A stretch of 64,000 bases of DNA from Elizabethkingia argenteiflava (GCF_009904105.1 NZ_JAAABJ010000519.1:23614-87613), one strand, 5' to 3'. Numbered from the stretch's first letter, positions 1 to 9,402 are shown. Notes: a model not told the origin generated them from the letters alone. A program made the numbers and translations.

Positions 1-1
1 C

Positions 2-313
2 TATAATGTTTATAACTATGTGGATAAACCTGATTTCACTACCAATGATCTAGTATATCATACCGGGAAAATTTTAAATAAAAGTATTCCCACCCTACAC
101 ATACCCTATATATTAGGAATGTTAGGAGGTTATGGTTTCGATGTATTAGCGTGGTTAACTCGGAAAAAACTTAAAATAAGCTCAGTGAGGGTAAAGAAAT
201 TTTGTGCTGTCACTCAGTACGACTCGACTAAGATGAGGACTTCTGGCTTTACGCCCCCCTATAGTATTGAGACGGGGCTGAGGAGGATGTTGGAAGCCGA
301 ATTTATGAAATAA
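2..313 (+). CDS. NAD-dependent sugar epimerase/dehydratase, C-terminal part (cut by window edge)
   Basis: The reading frame is open from the first bases of the window, so the gene starts upstream; a GTG at 20 is an internal Val codon rather than a start. The visible ~103 residues include NVYNYVDKPDFTTND and a late GFTPPYSIETGLRRML segment, which resemble the C-terminal substrate-binding part of extended short-chain dehydrogenase/epimerases acting on nucleotide sugars. The Rossmann domain is outside the window, so the exact sugar cannot be named. The flippase gene follows after 9 bases, consistent with one polysaccharide operon. Confidence 0.6.
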   Translation, partial: YNVYNYVDKPDFTTNDLVYHTGKILNKSIPTLHIPYILGMLGGYGFDVLAWLTRKKLKISSVRVKKFCAVTQYDSTKMRTSGFTPPYSIETGLRRMLEAEFMK

Positions 314-322
314 GCTGAATCC

Positions 323-1759
323 ATGGAGTTAAAGAAACAAGCCGTTAGGAGCACCTTGTGGGCTGTCGCAGATCAATTCAGTTCACAAATCGTTGCTTTT
401 GGAGTAAATCTGATGCTTGCCAGACTATTATTGCCGGAGGATTTTGGTACTATCGCCTTGTTTAATGTGGTGATGAGTGTTTCCTCGGTCTTAATTAATG
501 GAGGATTAGCGAGTAGTTTAATTCGTACCCCACAGCTAGATAATAGAGACCTTTCGACGGTATTTTGGTTTAATGTTATCATGAGTAGTATCATATATGG
601 TGTTATTTTTATGTTGACTCCTTTGATTGCCGACTTTTATCATAAGCCTATTCTTGAAAATCTGATAAGAGTATATGCTGTTATCTTGATTATAGACTCT
701 TTTGTTACAGTACAATCGGTTCGCTTTGAAAAGGAATTGAATTTTAGAACGACTTTTCTCATTAAAATGCCCTCTATTTTAATGGGCGGAATATCTGGGA
801 TACTTTTTGCGTGGTTGGGTTTCGGGGTCTGGTCTTTGGTTTATTCGGCATTGATTAAAAATGTGGTAAGTACCCTTCAATATTGGTTTTATAGTAAATG
901 GAGACCTTCTTTTATCTTCGACAAATTAAAATTTAAAAAACATTTTGGTTTCGGTATTCGGATGACGCTTTCTTCATTATTAAATGTTGTATCCGATAAT
1001 CTGTATCCTATTATTATAGGAAAAAAGTTTTCGTCTACAGAATTAGGTTATTATGATAGAGCAGATGCTTTAAAGCAATTTCCCATTAACAATATATCGT
1101 CTATACTGAATAGGGTTTCTTTTCCCCTATTCGCGAAAATAAGTCATGATGACCAACGCTTAAAAAGCTCATATCAAGAGATATTGAGGTTAGCGATCTT
1201 TGGTATTGCTCCTCTTGCGGGTATTATGATTCTGGAGGCCAAACCCCTAATACGCTTTCTATTCACAGAAAAATGGTTGCCCATTGTTCCTTATTTTCAA
1301 ATTTTATCCCTCGCAGGAGTGTTATATCCCATTCATGCGTATAATTTGAACATACTTCAGGTGAAAGGAAGATCGGATCTTTTTTTAAAATTAGAAATTA
1401 TTAAAAAACTTATTATTGTTTTGGTAGTGATTATAGCGATTCCATTCGGTATGTATGGATTGGTATGGGGGCAGGTTGTGATATCGGTGATCTCTCTTTT
1501 TATTAATACTTTTTATACGGGTAAGTTTTTGAATTATAATCTTTTTCAACAGCTGAAAGAGATATTTCCGAGTGTTTTTATTGCTTTTGTTACCAGCTTG
1601 ATGATGTGGGTTTTAGATAAAAAGGTACTCTACGCTCAACAGGATATTATAAGATTAATGGTGATTGGTGTATTATTTCTATCCGTATATCTTGGAATAA
1701 CTTATCTCTTGAAGTTTAGAGAACTCAGCTTAATAAAAAACTTAATTTCAAAAAAATGA
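323..1759 (+). CDS. Wzx-like polysaccharide flippase (MOP superfamily), locus 1
   Basis: A 478-aa very hydrophobic protein with about 12-14 predicted membrane segments. The N-terminus (KKQAVRSTLWAVADQFSSQ, then a Leu-rich helix ending LLLPEDFGTIAL) is typical of WzxC-type lipopolysaccharide/exopolysaccharide flippases. The inferred role is moving undecaprenyl-linked oligosaccharide across the inner membrane. The stop overlaps the next start by 4 bases (ATGA), indicating translational coupling to the aminotransferase. Which glycan is flipped cannot be read from the sequence. Confidence 0.85.
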   Translation: MELKKQAVRSTLWAVADQFSSQIVAFGVNLMLARLLLPEDFGTIALFNVVMSVSSVLINGGLASSLIRTPQLDNRDLSTVFWFNVIMSSIIYGVIFMLTPLIADFYHKPILENLIRVYAVILIIDSFVTVQSVRFEKELNFRTTFLIKMPSILMGGISGILFAWLGFGVWSLVYSALIKNVVSTLQYWFYSKWRPSFIFDKLKFKKHFGFGIRMTLSSLLNVVSDNLYPIIIGKKFSSTELGYYDRADALKQFPINNISSILNRVSFPLFAKISHDDQRLKSSYQEILRLAIFGIAPLAGIMILEAKPLIRFLFTEKWLPIVPYFQILSLAGVLYPIHAYNLNILQVKGRSDLFLKLEIIKKLIIVLVVIIAIPFGMYGLVWGQVVISVISLFINTFYTGKFLNYNLFQQLKEIFPSVFIAFVTSLMMWVLDKKVLYAQQDIIRLMVIGVLFLSVYLGITYLLKFRELSLIKNLISKK

Positions 1760-2838
1760 TACCTGTTACAAAACCTTTCCTCCCGCCGCAGCAAGAATAT
1801 AGTAAATTTTTGGAAGGTATTTGGATACGAAATTGGCTTACCAATATGGGCCCTTTAGCAAGTCAGCTAGAGTTAGAGTTAAAGGATTATTTGGGGGTAA
1901 ACCATTTGCTTTTTGTAACCAATGGAACCATTGCTTTACAAATGGCCATAAAAGCCTTGGATTTAAAGGGTGATATTCTTACCACACCCTTTTCATTTGT
2001 GGCGACCACCAGTTCTATTGTTTGGGAATCTTGTAGGCCTGTTTTCGTAGATATAGATGATAAAACCTTGAATATGGATGCCCATAAAATAGAGGCCGCT
2101 ATTACCGAGAATACATCGGCAATACTGGCTACTCATGTGTATGGTAATCCTTGTGATGTGGAGAAAATTGATGAGATTGCACGAAAGTATCAATTAAAGG
2201 TAATTTATGATGCAGCACATGCTTTTGGCGTTAAGATTAAGGGAAAATCAATATTTGAGTTTGGAGATATTAGCACCTGTAGTTTACATGCCACCAAGCT
2301 ATACCATTCTGTAGAAGGAGGTCTGTTAATTACTAAAGCACCTGATTTATTGAAGAAATTAGCCTTTGTTCGAAATTTTGGAATTTCCGGCTACGATTCG
2401 TATTCAGAATTAGGGTGTAATGGTAAAAATTCAGAGTTTCATGCCGCAATGGGACTGGCCAATTTACAATGGGTTGAGCGTGTGATTGAAAAACGAAAAT
2501 CTTTAATGATAAGGTACGAGCAGAAACTTCAAACATTTAAAGCTTGTAGGCCTATATGGCATCCTCATTCAGAAAATAATTCGGCCTATATGCCCTTTAT
2601 TTTAGAGTCTGAGTCTTTATTGTTAAAAATAAAGACTGTTTTGGATAATCATGAAATTTTTACCCGACGTTATTTTTATCCCAGTCTTAATAATAGTCTG
2701 CCTTACCTCCCTTCTATTCCTATGCCCATTTCTGATGACATATCGAAAAGGGTCTTATGCCTGCCCTTGTATTATGATTTAACCCTGGAGGAAGTCGATT
2801 GGATCTGTAGGCTGATTTTAAGAACACAAAATAATTAA
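1756..2838 (+). CDS. DegT/DnrJ/EryC1/StrS aminotransferase
   Basis: A 360-aa PLP-dependent sugar aminotransferase. It has the TNGTIALQMAI cofactor loop (~55-65), YDAAHAFG (~151-158, the Asp that contacts the PLP ring) and SLHATKLYHSVEGG (~176-189), with Lys181 as the likely Schiff-base lysine. Family members convert keto nucleotide sugars to amino sugars, usually at C3 or C4. It overlaps the flippase by 4 bases and is 3 bases from an ATP-grasp gene, so an amino sugar made here could be the acceptor for the ATP-grasp ligase (inference). Confidence 0.87.
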   Translation: MIPVTKPFLPPQQEYSKFLEGIWIRNWLTNMGPLASQLELELKDYLGVNHLLFVTNGTIALQMAIKALDLKGDILTTPFSFVATTSSIVWESCRPVFVDIDDKTLNMDAHKIEAAITENTSAILATHVYGNPCDVEKIDEIARKYQLKVIYDAAHAFGVKIKGKSIFEFGDISTCSLHATKLYHSVEGGLLITKAPDLLKKLAFVRNFGISGYDSYSELGCNGKNSEFHAAMGLANLQWVERVIEKRKSLMIRYEQKLQTFKACRPIWHPHSENNSAYMPFILESESLLLKIKTVLDNHEIFTRRYFYPSLNNSLPYLPSIPMPISDDISKRVLCLPLYYDLTLEEVDWICRLILRTQNN

Positions 2839-2841
2839 GGT

Positions 2842-4116
2842 ATGCTAAATGTTTTAGTCTTTCCGTGTGGTTCTGAAATCGCTCTAGAAATACATAAGTC
2901 TTTAAAATTTTGTAGAAATATTCATCTAATCGGAGCCAATAGTGTAGACGATCATGGTAAATTTGTATATGAACATTATATTGGAGATTTACCTTTTTAT
3001 CATGAAGAAGCTTTTGTGGAGCAACTTAACATTCTCGTGGAAGCATATAAGATAGATGCTATTTATCCTGCAATGGATAGCGTTATTTCCAAGATTTCTT
3101 CAGTAGCATCCCGTATTAAGTGTAAAATTATAGGTAGTGAAGATAAGACCAATCAGATATGTTTATCAAAATTAAAAACTTATCAGGCTCTCGAATCTTA
3201 CATTCAGTGCCCGAAGCTTTATTCACTTTCAAATATAAAAGAGATTGACTTTCCATTATTTCTTAAACCCAATATCGGTTATGGCTCTCGAGGAGTTAGA
3301 AAAGTACATTCGCTAAAAGAATTGCATTTTCATTTGGAGCATTATCCGCATTGTTTGATCTTAGAATATCTTCCTGGAGCGGAGATGACGGTAGATTGTT
3401 TTACGGATAGATATGGAAATTTGAGATATTGTGGTCCTCGCATTAGAGACAGGATAAGCAATGGGATAAGTGTGAATACAAAAATGGTACAAACTGAGGT
3501 GGGTAAGATCCGGCAGATTGTCGAAAATATAAATCGGAGGTTAACATTTAGAGGAGCTTGGTTTGTTCAGTTAAAATACAATGTCCAAGGAGAATTAACT
3601 TTATTAGAGGTGGCCCCTAGGCTTGGAGGCTCTTCTTCTTTAAATCGGAATAGGGGGGTTAATTTTGCGTTGTTATCTCTTCTCGATGCTTTTGATCAAG
3701 ATATAGAAATTCTTGAAAACACCTATGATATTGAGTTGGATAGAGCTTTAGACAATAAATATAAAACCAATATAGAATATGAGACTGTTTATACCGATTT
3801 TGATGATTGTATTATCATAAAAAATAAAGTGAATCTGGAGTTGGTTAAGTTTTTATATCAATCGTTTAATGAAAATAAGAAATTAGTATTGGTTACAAAG
3901 CATGCCCATGATATTTATGAATCTTTGAAAAAATATAGGCTGTTGCACCTTTTTGATGAGGTGGTACATTTAGACGCACAGGATCATAAGTTTAAGTATA
4001 TAAAAAATAGAAAAAGCATTTTTATAGATGATTCTTTTACTGAGAGAAAAGAGGTAAAAGAAAATCTTAATATACCTGTTTTTGCACCGGATAATATTGA
4101 AATCTTACTTAAATAA
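2842..4116 (+). CDS. ATP-grasp ligase fused to a C-terminal HAD-like domain
   Basis: A 424-aa protein with two recognisable parts. Residues ~1-300 resemble carbamoyl-phosphate-synthase-like ATP-grasp enzymes: an N-terminal pre-ATP-grasp fold, FPLFLKPNIGYGSRGV (ATP lysine and Gly-rich loop), ILEYLPGAEMTVD and LLEVAPRLGGSS (metal/ATP site). Residues ~312-424 look HAD-like: VYTDFDDCI (motif I, DxDD), LVLVTKH (motif II Thr) and IFIDDSF (acidic motif IV). ATP-grasp enzymes join a carboxylate to an amine or thiol; the neighbour makes amino sugars, so an aminoacyl-sugar ligase is possible. Substrates are unknown. Confidence 0.75.
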   Translation: MLNVLVFPCGSEIALEIHKSLKFCRNIHLIGANSVDDHGKFVYEHYIGDLPFYHEEAFVEQLNILVEAYKIDAIYPAMDSVISKISSVASRIKCKIIGSEDKTNQICLSKLKTYQALESYIQCPKLYSLSNIKEIDFPLFLKPNIGYGSRGVRKVHSLKELHFHLEHYPHCLILEYLPGAEMTVDCFTDRYGNLRYCGPRIRDRISNGISVNTKMVQTEVGKIRQIVENINRRLTFRGAWFVQLKYNVQGELTLLEVAPRLGGSSSLNRNRGVNFALLSLLDAFDQDIEILENTYDIELDRALDNKYKTNIEYETVYTDFDDCIIIKNKVNLELVKFLYQSFNENKKLVLVTKHAHDIYESLKKYRLLHLFDEVVHLDAQDHKFKYIKNRKSIFIDDSFTERKEVKENLNIPVFAPDNIEILLK

Positions 4117-5055
4117 ATGGAAACAAAGGCAAGCTTTCCCAGTGTTAGCGTGGTGACGATAACATATGGTCATGATGAATATATAGAGGATTGTTTAAAG
4201 GGCGTATTATCGCAAAGATATAATGGGGAAATTGAATTTATTATTTCCAATGATCATTCGCCAGATAATACAGATCAAATCATTCGTGATTTTCTAAAAA
4301 GCACGGTGATTCCAGAAAATATAAAAATTAAGTATCTTCACCATACCGTCAATAGAGGTAGTTCTTTTAACTTTATTTCAACTTTAGCTCAAGCCCAGGG
4401 GGAATATGTGGCCTTATGTGATGGTGACGATTTTTGGATTGATCCCTGCAAGCTTCAAAAACAGATCGATTTTTTAGAAAAAAATCCAGACTATAAACTG
4501 ATCTTTACCAATGTAGATACCATTTATGAAGATGATCTCGAAAATAAGGTGAGCATCTTAACCCCTATTGTGGAAAACAGACAGTACTTAGGAGAAGAAT
4601 TCTTACGCACATGGATTGCGCATACTTCGACTTTTGTATATCGCAATGATGATCATGCAAAGGCTTATGGGCAATTTTATAATGCACATAACTTTTTATA
4701 TGGAGATACGCCTTTACTGATCTATATACTTCAATCTGGTAAAGCATTTGGATTGACGGATTATACTTCTTGTTACAGAAGACATATAGGCGGCGCTATT
4801 AGTAAAAGTTCGGTGCAAAACACACTCCGATATATTGAATACTTAAATAGTTTCAACCGAGCATTTAATAAGCCTATCTATACTAAAATACACCATCATC
4901 TTATCAGTGTCAGTTATTTTGGTTTGTTCCGCAACAACAATATAAAAGGAACAAATAGATTAGAATATCTTTTTAAATGTATCTATTACGATCCTTTTTT
5001 GATATTTAAAATAATTCGAGAAAAGCTGAGTAACTTTTTGAAACGGATCCAATAA
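4117..5055 (+). CDS. Glycosyltransferase family 2
   Basis: A 312-aa GT-A fold protein. The N-terminus has VSVVTITYGHDEYIEDCLKG, then FIISNDHSPDNTDQII and the metal-binding ALCDGDDFWIDP motif (~105-116), the standard GT2 layout. It probably adds one residue to a lipid-linked oligosaccharide at the cytoplasmic membrane face. The ATG follows the previous stop codon directly (TAAATG), so the two genes are co-translated. Donor and acceptor cannot be assigned. Confidence 0.87.
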   Translation: METKASFPSVSVVTITYGHDEYIEDCLKGVLSQRYNGEIEFIISNDHSPDNTDQIIRDFLKSTVIPENIKIKYLHHTVNRGSSFNFISTLAQAQGEYVALCDGDDFWIDPCKLQKQIDFLEKNPDYKLIFTNVDTIYEDDLENKVSILTPIVENRQYLGEEFLRTWIAHTSTFVYRNDDHAKAYGQFYNAHNFLYGDTPLLIYILQSGKAFGLTDYTSCYRRHIGGAISKSSVQNTLRYIEYLNSFNRAFNKPIYTKIHHHLISVSYFGLFRNNNIKGTNRLEYLFKCIYYDPFLIFKIIREKLSNFLKRIQ

Positions 5056-5213
5056 AATTTAAAAAGATATCCTGGTTTTTTAATATGTGATCATGAACGC
5101 ATATCTTTCTGGGTCATCATTCCAGTTGGCAAGATCACAATAGTTTTGAATCAGAATAGCACAAGGATAAGTATGATACAGTAAGCGCTCAATTTCATGT
5201 TGATCAGGTTTTC

Positions 5214-5330
5214 TCAGAGGTGTTTCTTCGGAGAAGCAGGAGCGATCATCCGACAGGTTGCTCCACTACTTATGCCTTGATCGTATTTCTTCAAGATTTT
5301 GGCGATTTGATCTGAACAATACCTGAATTT
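5214..5330 (-). pseudogene. Possible IS3-type OrfA transposase remnant
   Basis: On the minus strand, 38 codons between stops read KFRYCSDQIAKILKKYDQG followed by ISSGAT and CRM. This resembles the helix-turn-helix start of IS3-family OrfA proteins (a K-F pattern, then DQIxxIL and a Gly-Ile-Ser segment), but it has no start codon, is very short, and the rest of the element is not visible. A further protein-like minus-strand stretch lies just downstream (about 5080-5220, containing ERLLYHTYPCAIL and DLANWNDDPERY) that I cannot identify. The IS assignment is tentative. Confidence 0.25.
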
Positions 5331-5675
5331 TCATAAGATTCTTTTACCATTTAAAGAGGTTTCTTTAAACTTCCATTATACTCTTTTTTTAAGAATGTTT
5401 ACAGTAATTTTGAAAGAGAATAGTGGTATTTTTTGTTCCATTACTTTGATCAAATCATATTTTTTACAACATAAATAACGTTTTCCCAAAATCACTAGTG
5501 TAACCAGCGTTTGGTGAACGTTGAGATTCGCGATATGTATAATATTGGGGTTAATGAATTGTTTTTTAGTTATTTATTAAATGTTCTGCTTTTTAAGAAT
5601 ATTCTTTTTTCCGTCTATTAAATAATCATATTGTACTAATAAAATATTATTATTTAATATATTTTGGTAATATTT

Positions 5676-5710
5676 TTTGTTTTCATATAATTATTGTATT
5701 TTTATATTTG
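5676..5710 (+). promoter_or_regulatory. Possible Bacteroidetes-type promoter
   Basis: TTTG at 5676-5679 is followed, after a 23-base spacer, by TATATTTG at 5703-5710, matching the TANNTTTG -7 consensus of Bacteroidetes primary sigma promoters. The spacing is at the long end of the accepted range and the area is AT-rich, so chance is possible. It would serve the two short frames downstream or the distal acyltransferase gene. Confidence 0.3.
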
Positions 5711-5813
5711 TTATTATGTACAACATTTAGGTGTTGGGAGCTTATAAAAATTCTCAGCCTAATACTATCAAATAATACGAACCTATCATATAATTAATCG
5801 CTAAAAAAATAAA

Positions 5814-5894
5814 ATGAAAAAAATATTTAATTCCAAATCAAATCTAGAGTGTACTGAGACAAAATTCTATTTCAACGAAATTTTATACCGATAG
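5814..5894 (+). CDS. Short hypothetical peptide, 26 aa
   Basis: A 26-codon frame starting MKKIFNSKSNLE. The bases just before the ATG (CTAAAAAAATAAA) are A-rich, as is usual for translated Bacteroidetes genes. There is no recognisable domain or signal peptide. It may be a small peptide, the stub of a truncated gene, or noise in AT-rich DNA. Confidence 0.15.
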   Translation: MKKIFNSKSNLECTETKFYFNEILYR

Positions 5895-6092
5895 ACGATA
5901 GGAAGGAGGTGGAAAATTACTTCTATATTTTTGTTTAACTCCGTAAGAAAAAAGATGTAGAAATATCCTAAAAATTCAAAATTAAAATCACGTTGGTCAA
6001 GTTTTCAGAGAATCCATTAGATACAGGCATGTAAACTTACCAAAAGAGCACCATAAGATTAATAATCATCCAACAAAATCATAAAATAAAAT

Positions 6093-6257
6093 ATGAAAAA
6101 TATTCTCAATACAATAAATAGCTTGGTCATGCCAATAGCTAGATCTATAGTTCCTATATCCTCCATCATCGAGGATTCCACAGCGATTAATAAAACAAAG
6201 TCAATGAAAGTCTCCCCGGTTTTTAACTTTACCCGTGGATTTCTTACTAACTTTTAA
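6093..6257 (+). CDS. Small hypothetical protein, 54 aa
   Basis: A 54-codon frame with an A-rich leader (CATAAAATAAAAT before the ATG). It begins MKNILNTINSLVMPIARSI, a moderately hydrophobic amphipathic-looking start, and ends FNFTRGFLTNF. I do not recognise a family. It sits alone in the 1.7-kb gap and could be a real small protein or the residue of a larger gene. No modification enzymes are adjacent. Confidence 0.25.
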   Translation: MKNILNTINSLVMPIARSIVPISSIIEDSTAINKTKSMKVSPVFNFTRGFLTNF

Positions 6258-6765
6258 ATGTTTTAAAACGCAGTCATACTATTTTCACCTGTTTTTAGAG
6301 AATCCATCCTTTCGTTAGAATTTATTTTTTAACACTTGCACCTTTTGAGTATAGTAGCTTTTTATTTTTATGTCAACTATATAGCAGTCAGTTCATTATT
6401 CTAGGTTTTATATAACGCATCAGTTGTTCATAAAGCATAGAAATAAAACATATACAGTATGCTTTATTCCTAAAAATAATGTCAAGTATTCGTGTTTTCA
6501 GAAATTGAGATCATAGGATATGGTTTAAAAACAAGCTGTCAGGGATATGCATTTCTCCGAAATAATTCTTTGAGACAACCATAGATTTTCAATAGTACCT
6601 ATTGGTATTCTTGAGTCGGAGGAAAATAAAGACTAATGGATAAAAGCTTAAAGAATAAACAAGGGCTTCAATAATTTGGATAATCAGTAAATTATTGCTG
6701 TATGTAGGCGTATTTAACAGGAGAGCATCAGGGTATGTTGATTGATAACAATTCCAAAATAAAAA

Positions 6766-7842
6766 ATGAGCAATAAAATAAAATCTTTACAAATTATAAG
6801 ATGTATTGCCGCGATATTAGTGGCAATATGCCACATATGGAATGATGGTTGGTTAGCGGATTGTTTTGTAGAATTTGGGGCTAAGTTTGGTGTCGATCTT
6901 TTTTTTGTTCTCAGTGGTTTTATGATGTGTTTGACGGTGAAGTTCACGGTTGGGAATTGTTACCAAAATGCGGTGTATTTCTTAAAAAAAAGAATCATTC
7001 GAATTTTTCCGATTTACATTCTCTTTGCCATTCCCTTATTGATTTTTAATATAAAAGCAGAAGGGCTTAAAAGTTTCTATTTCTATTTGGGCAATTTATT
7101 ATTGTTTCCTTCTTTTGACAATGATGCTGATTATCACCTTGTATTAGGACCAGGATGGACATTGGTATATGAAATGTTGTTTTATTATGTGTTTTCTTTT
7201 TTCATGTTAATGATGTCCAGTAAAGACAGGTTATTGGGGATGAATGTTATTTTTCTTGTATTTGTTGTAGGAATAGTTAATATAACGGGTTTACAAGGAG
7301 ATCTATTGGGTTGGGTCAATTTTAGTTATATTATAGGGGATAGCCTTTTGCTCAATTTCGCACTGGGAATTGTCTGTTATTATTTTTTCATGTATTTTAG
7401 GCATAAGGTGAAATTAAACTATAAATTAAGTTTTTTATTATTGCTTTTGATTGCGATTTCTATTTTGTATCTAAATGCAAAAATAACTCTGCCTAGAGTT
7501 TTGATATTTGGAATACCTGCGTTTATTGTAATCTGTATATTCTCTATCACCACCAACCCCCAGGTTGAGAATAAAATTTACAGGCGCGTGATTTTTATAG
7601 GAGATGCTTCTTACAGTATCTATCTCATCCACTACTATGCTGCCTTTTTTAAGCCCAAAATTCTTTTACTTAAAAATTACTTTACAATGGATTTTGATGT
7701 TTTTCTCAATATAGTAGATATCCTATTGTTAGGCGCTGCTGTATTAGTGGGGAGTTTGTTTTATGCGTGGTTAGAAAGGCCTTTGCTCAATATTCTTTCT
7801 CAAAAAAGTTTGTATAAAAGAATGGCTAATATAAATTCTTAA
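6766..7842 (+). CDS. Acyltransferase family 3 (OafA/YrhL-like), membrane
   Basis: A 358-aa protein with about 10 membrane helices. The N-terminus has LQIIRCIAAILVAICHIW, where His23 is the conserved catalytic histidine of acyltransferase-3 proteins. Then come GVDLFFVLSGFMM, the cytoplasmic KRIIRIFPIY motif and a late SYSIYLIHYYA segment. Such enzymes O-acylate (often acetylate) sugars of surface polysaccharides, using cytoplasmic acyl-CoA. It is the first intact gene after the 1.7-kb gap and leads into an acetyltransferase and GT genes 16 bases further on. Confidence 0.87.
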   Translation: MSNKIKSLQIIRCIAAILVAICHIWNDGWLADCFVEFGAKFGVDLFFVLSGFMMCLTVKFTVGNCYQNAVYFLKKRIIRIFPIYILFAIPLLIFNIKAEGLKSFYFYLGNLLLFPSFDNDADYHLVLGPGWTLVYEMLFYYVFSFFMLMMSSKDRLLGMNVIFLVFVVGIVNITGLQGDLLGWVNFSYIIGDSLLLNFALGIVCYYFFMYFRHKVKLNYKLSFLLLLLIAISILYLNAKITLPRVLIFGIPAFIVICIFSITTNPQVENKIYRRVIFIGDASYSIYLIHYYAAFFKPKILLLKNYFTMDFDVFLNIVDILLLGAAVLVGSLFYAWLERPLLNILSQKSLYKRMANINS

Positions 7843-7858
7843 TTAAATAGTATTCGAT

Positions 7859-8410
7859 ATGAAAAAAAGATACATATATGGAGATAGAATGGATTATTAT
7901 CCATTTTTATCCAAAGGTTATTTACTGGATTATTTACTCAAATCTGAGCAATATTGGTTGCGTAAGTTCATCCAATATTTACGGAAAGAGGAATATTATA
8001 GTTTTCATCGTCCGCATAGCTTGTTAAAATATTATTATAAACGCAAGAAGAATCTGTTAGGAAGTAAATTGGGATTTTTTATTCCAGCAGGATGTTTCGG
8101 GCCAGGTTTGAAAATCTATCACTATGGGTCTATTATTATTAATCCAAAGTCTAGAATCGGTAGAAATTGTACCATTCATGGAAATTGTTGTATAGGTAGT
8201 AAAGGGACTTTCCCAGATGAATCACCCGTTATCGGAAACCATGTCGACATAGGACAAGGTGCGCAAATTTTGGGAGGAATAACCATTGCCAATGGAGTTA
8301 AGATTGGTGCTGGTTCTGTTGTTACCAAATCTATTTTGGAAGAAAACGTTACGGTGGTAGGGATCCCAGCGAAAATTATTTCCAAAAAATATCAATATGA
8401 ACATGTATAA
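7859..8410 (+). CDS. Hexapeptide-repeat acetyltransferase, serine acetyltransferase-like
   Basis: A 183-aa protein. Residues ~90-175 show left-handed beta-helix hexapeptide repeats (IIINPKSRIGRNCTIHGN, VIGNHVDIGQGAQILGG, VKIGAGSVVTKSI), ending in the usual VVGIPAKII turn. Its organisation resembles serine O-acetyltransferase and capsule acetyltransferases such as WcaB. In this operon it most likely O- or N-acetylates a sugar; a role in cysteine synthesis is less likely given the context. Confidence 0.8.
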   Translation: MKKRYIYGDRMDYYPFLSKGYLLDYLLKSEQYWLRKFIQYLRKEEYYSFHRPHSLLKYYYKRKKNLLGSKLGFFIPAGCFGPGLKIYHYGSIIINPKSRIGRNCTIHGNCCIGSKGTFPDESPVIGNHVDIGQGAQILGGITIANGVKIGAGSVVTKSILEENVTVVGIPAKIISKKYQYEHV

Positions 8411-8419
8411 TTTGACGTG

Positions 8420-9340
8420 ATGAAGGTATCTTTTATAGTGCCCGCCTATAAAGCTAAATTTTTAAAAAAGGCTATAGAGAGTATTTTGGCACAAAGTTTT
8501 TCAGATTTTGAACTCATTATTGTGGACGATGCATCTCCAGAGAATATAAGGCAGATCGTCTCTGGTTTTGACGATGCTAGAATTTCTTATTTTCGCAATG
8601 AACATAATATAGGTGAAACAAGTTTAGTAAAACAGTGGAACCATTGCCTTCAGTATGCTAAGGGCGAATACCTGATATTGGCTGCAGATGATGATTTGTA
8701 TGCACCCCGCTTTTTAGAACAGTGTTTGGCTTTGGCGGAAAAATATCCACAGGTCGATGTAATAAGATCCGGAGTCGAGCAGATTGATGAAAATGACAGT
8801 TTAATAGGAATAGATGGGGTATTACCACAGTATTGTAGTAAATATCAGTATGTTTATTATTGGAAGAATGCAACGGTATTCACCTGTATGGGGAACTATA
8901 TGTTCAAGACTGAAGCACTTAAAAAGAAAAGGTTTATAGAATTTCCTTTTGCATTTGGATCTGATATTGCCTCTACTATAGATATGGCCGAAAACGGAAT
9001 GGCTAATACGGAAGAAATGTTGTTTAAATTCAGAATCTCTTCCATTCATCTCTCCAGTAATAAAGGCTATCTAAAACAGAAATTAGAAGCCATTACCATG
9101 CTATTTACCTGGCTAAAGAATCTTAATTATACCGAACCTAATAACCCCATTGATAAATTTTGTTATCATCATATTCAATGGAGTTGCTTATATCCAAAAT
9201 GTAAATACGACTACTATAATTTGGTGATCAAGAATTTAGGTTTTTCAGATCTTAATCAGATAAATAAATGTACACTTCTTACCCCTAAAGATCGTTATGG
9301 GATGATTTTGCGTTATATAAGAGATAAATTTTTGAAATAA
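8420..9340 (+). CDS. Glycosyltransferase family 2
   Basis: A 306-aa GT-A protein: KVSFIVPAYKAKFLKKAIES, ELIIVDDASPENI and the metal-binding YLILAADDDLYAPRF. The ATG at 8420 is preferred over the GTG directly before it at 8417. Likely a cytoplasmic-face transferase adding a sugar to the lipid-linked repeat unit. It lies 9 bases behind the acetyltransferase gene. Sugar specificity is unknown. Confidence 0.86.
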   Translation: MKVSFIVPAYKAKFLKKAIESILAQSFSDFELIIVDDASPENIRQIVSGFDDARISYFRNEHNIGETSLVKQWNHCLQYAKGEYLILAADDDLYAPRFLEQCLALAEKYPQVDVIRSGVEQIDENDSLIGIDGVLPQYCSKYQYVYYWKNATVFTCMGNYMFKTEALKKKRFIEFPFAFGSDIASTIDMAENGMANTEEMLFKFRISSIHLSSNKGYLKQKLEAITMLFTWLKNLNYTEPNNPIDKFCYHHIQWSCLYPKCKYDYYNLVIKNLGFSDLNQINKCTLLTPKDRYGMILRYIRDKFLK

Positions 9341-9402
9341 GATAAATTTAAGTTAAATTGGCAAGATGATTAAATGTTTCTAATTTTTTGTTTAAAAATT
9401 TA

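Larger units (their letters stand above)
5056..6765. other. 1.7-kb stretch without an intact recognised gene
   Basis: This gap interrupts an otherwise tightly packed + strand operon. It is extremely AT-rich and contains minus-strand remnants (5080-5330), a minus-strand open frame at 5376-5573 that I do not recognise, a promoter-like site near 5676-5710, and two short + strand frames with A-rich leaders at 5814 and 6093. It looks like the site of a lost or decayed gene, possibly after transposon activity. No terminator or RNA gene was identified. Confidence 0.5.

Noticed and set aside
5376..5573. 65-codon minus-strand open frame in the 1.7-kb gap
   Set aside because: It contains some protein-like sequence but lacks a start near its beginning and any motif I recognise; mentioned only as part of the decayed stretch.
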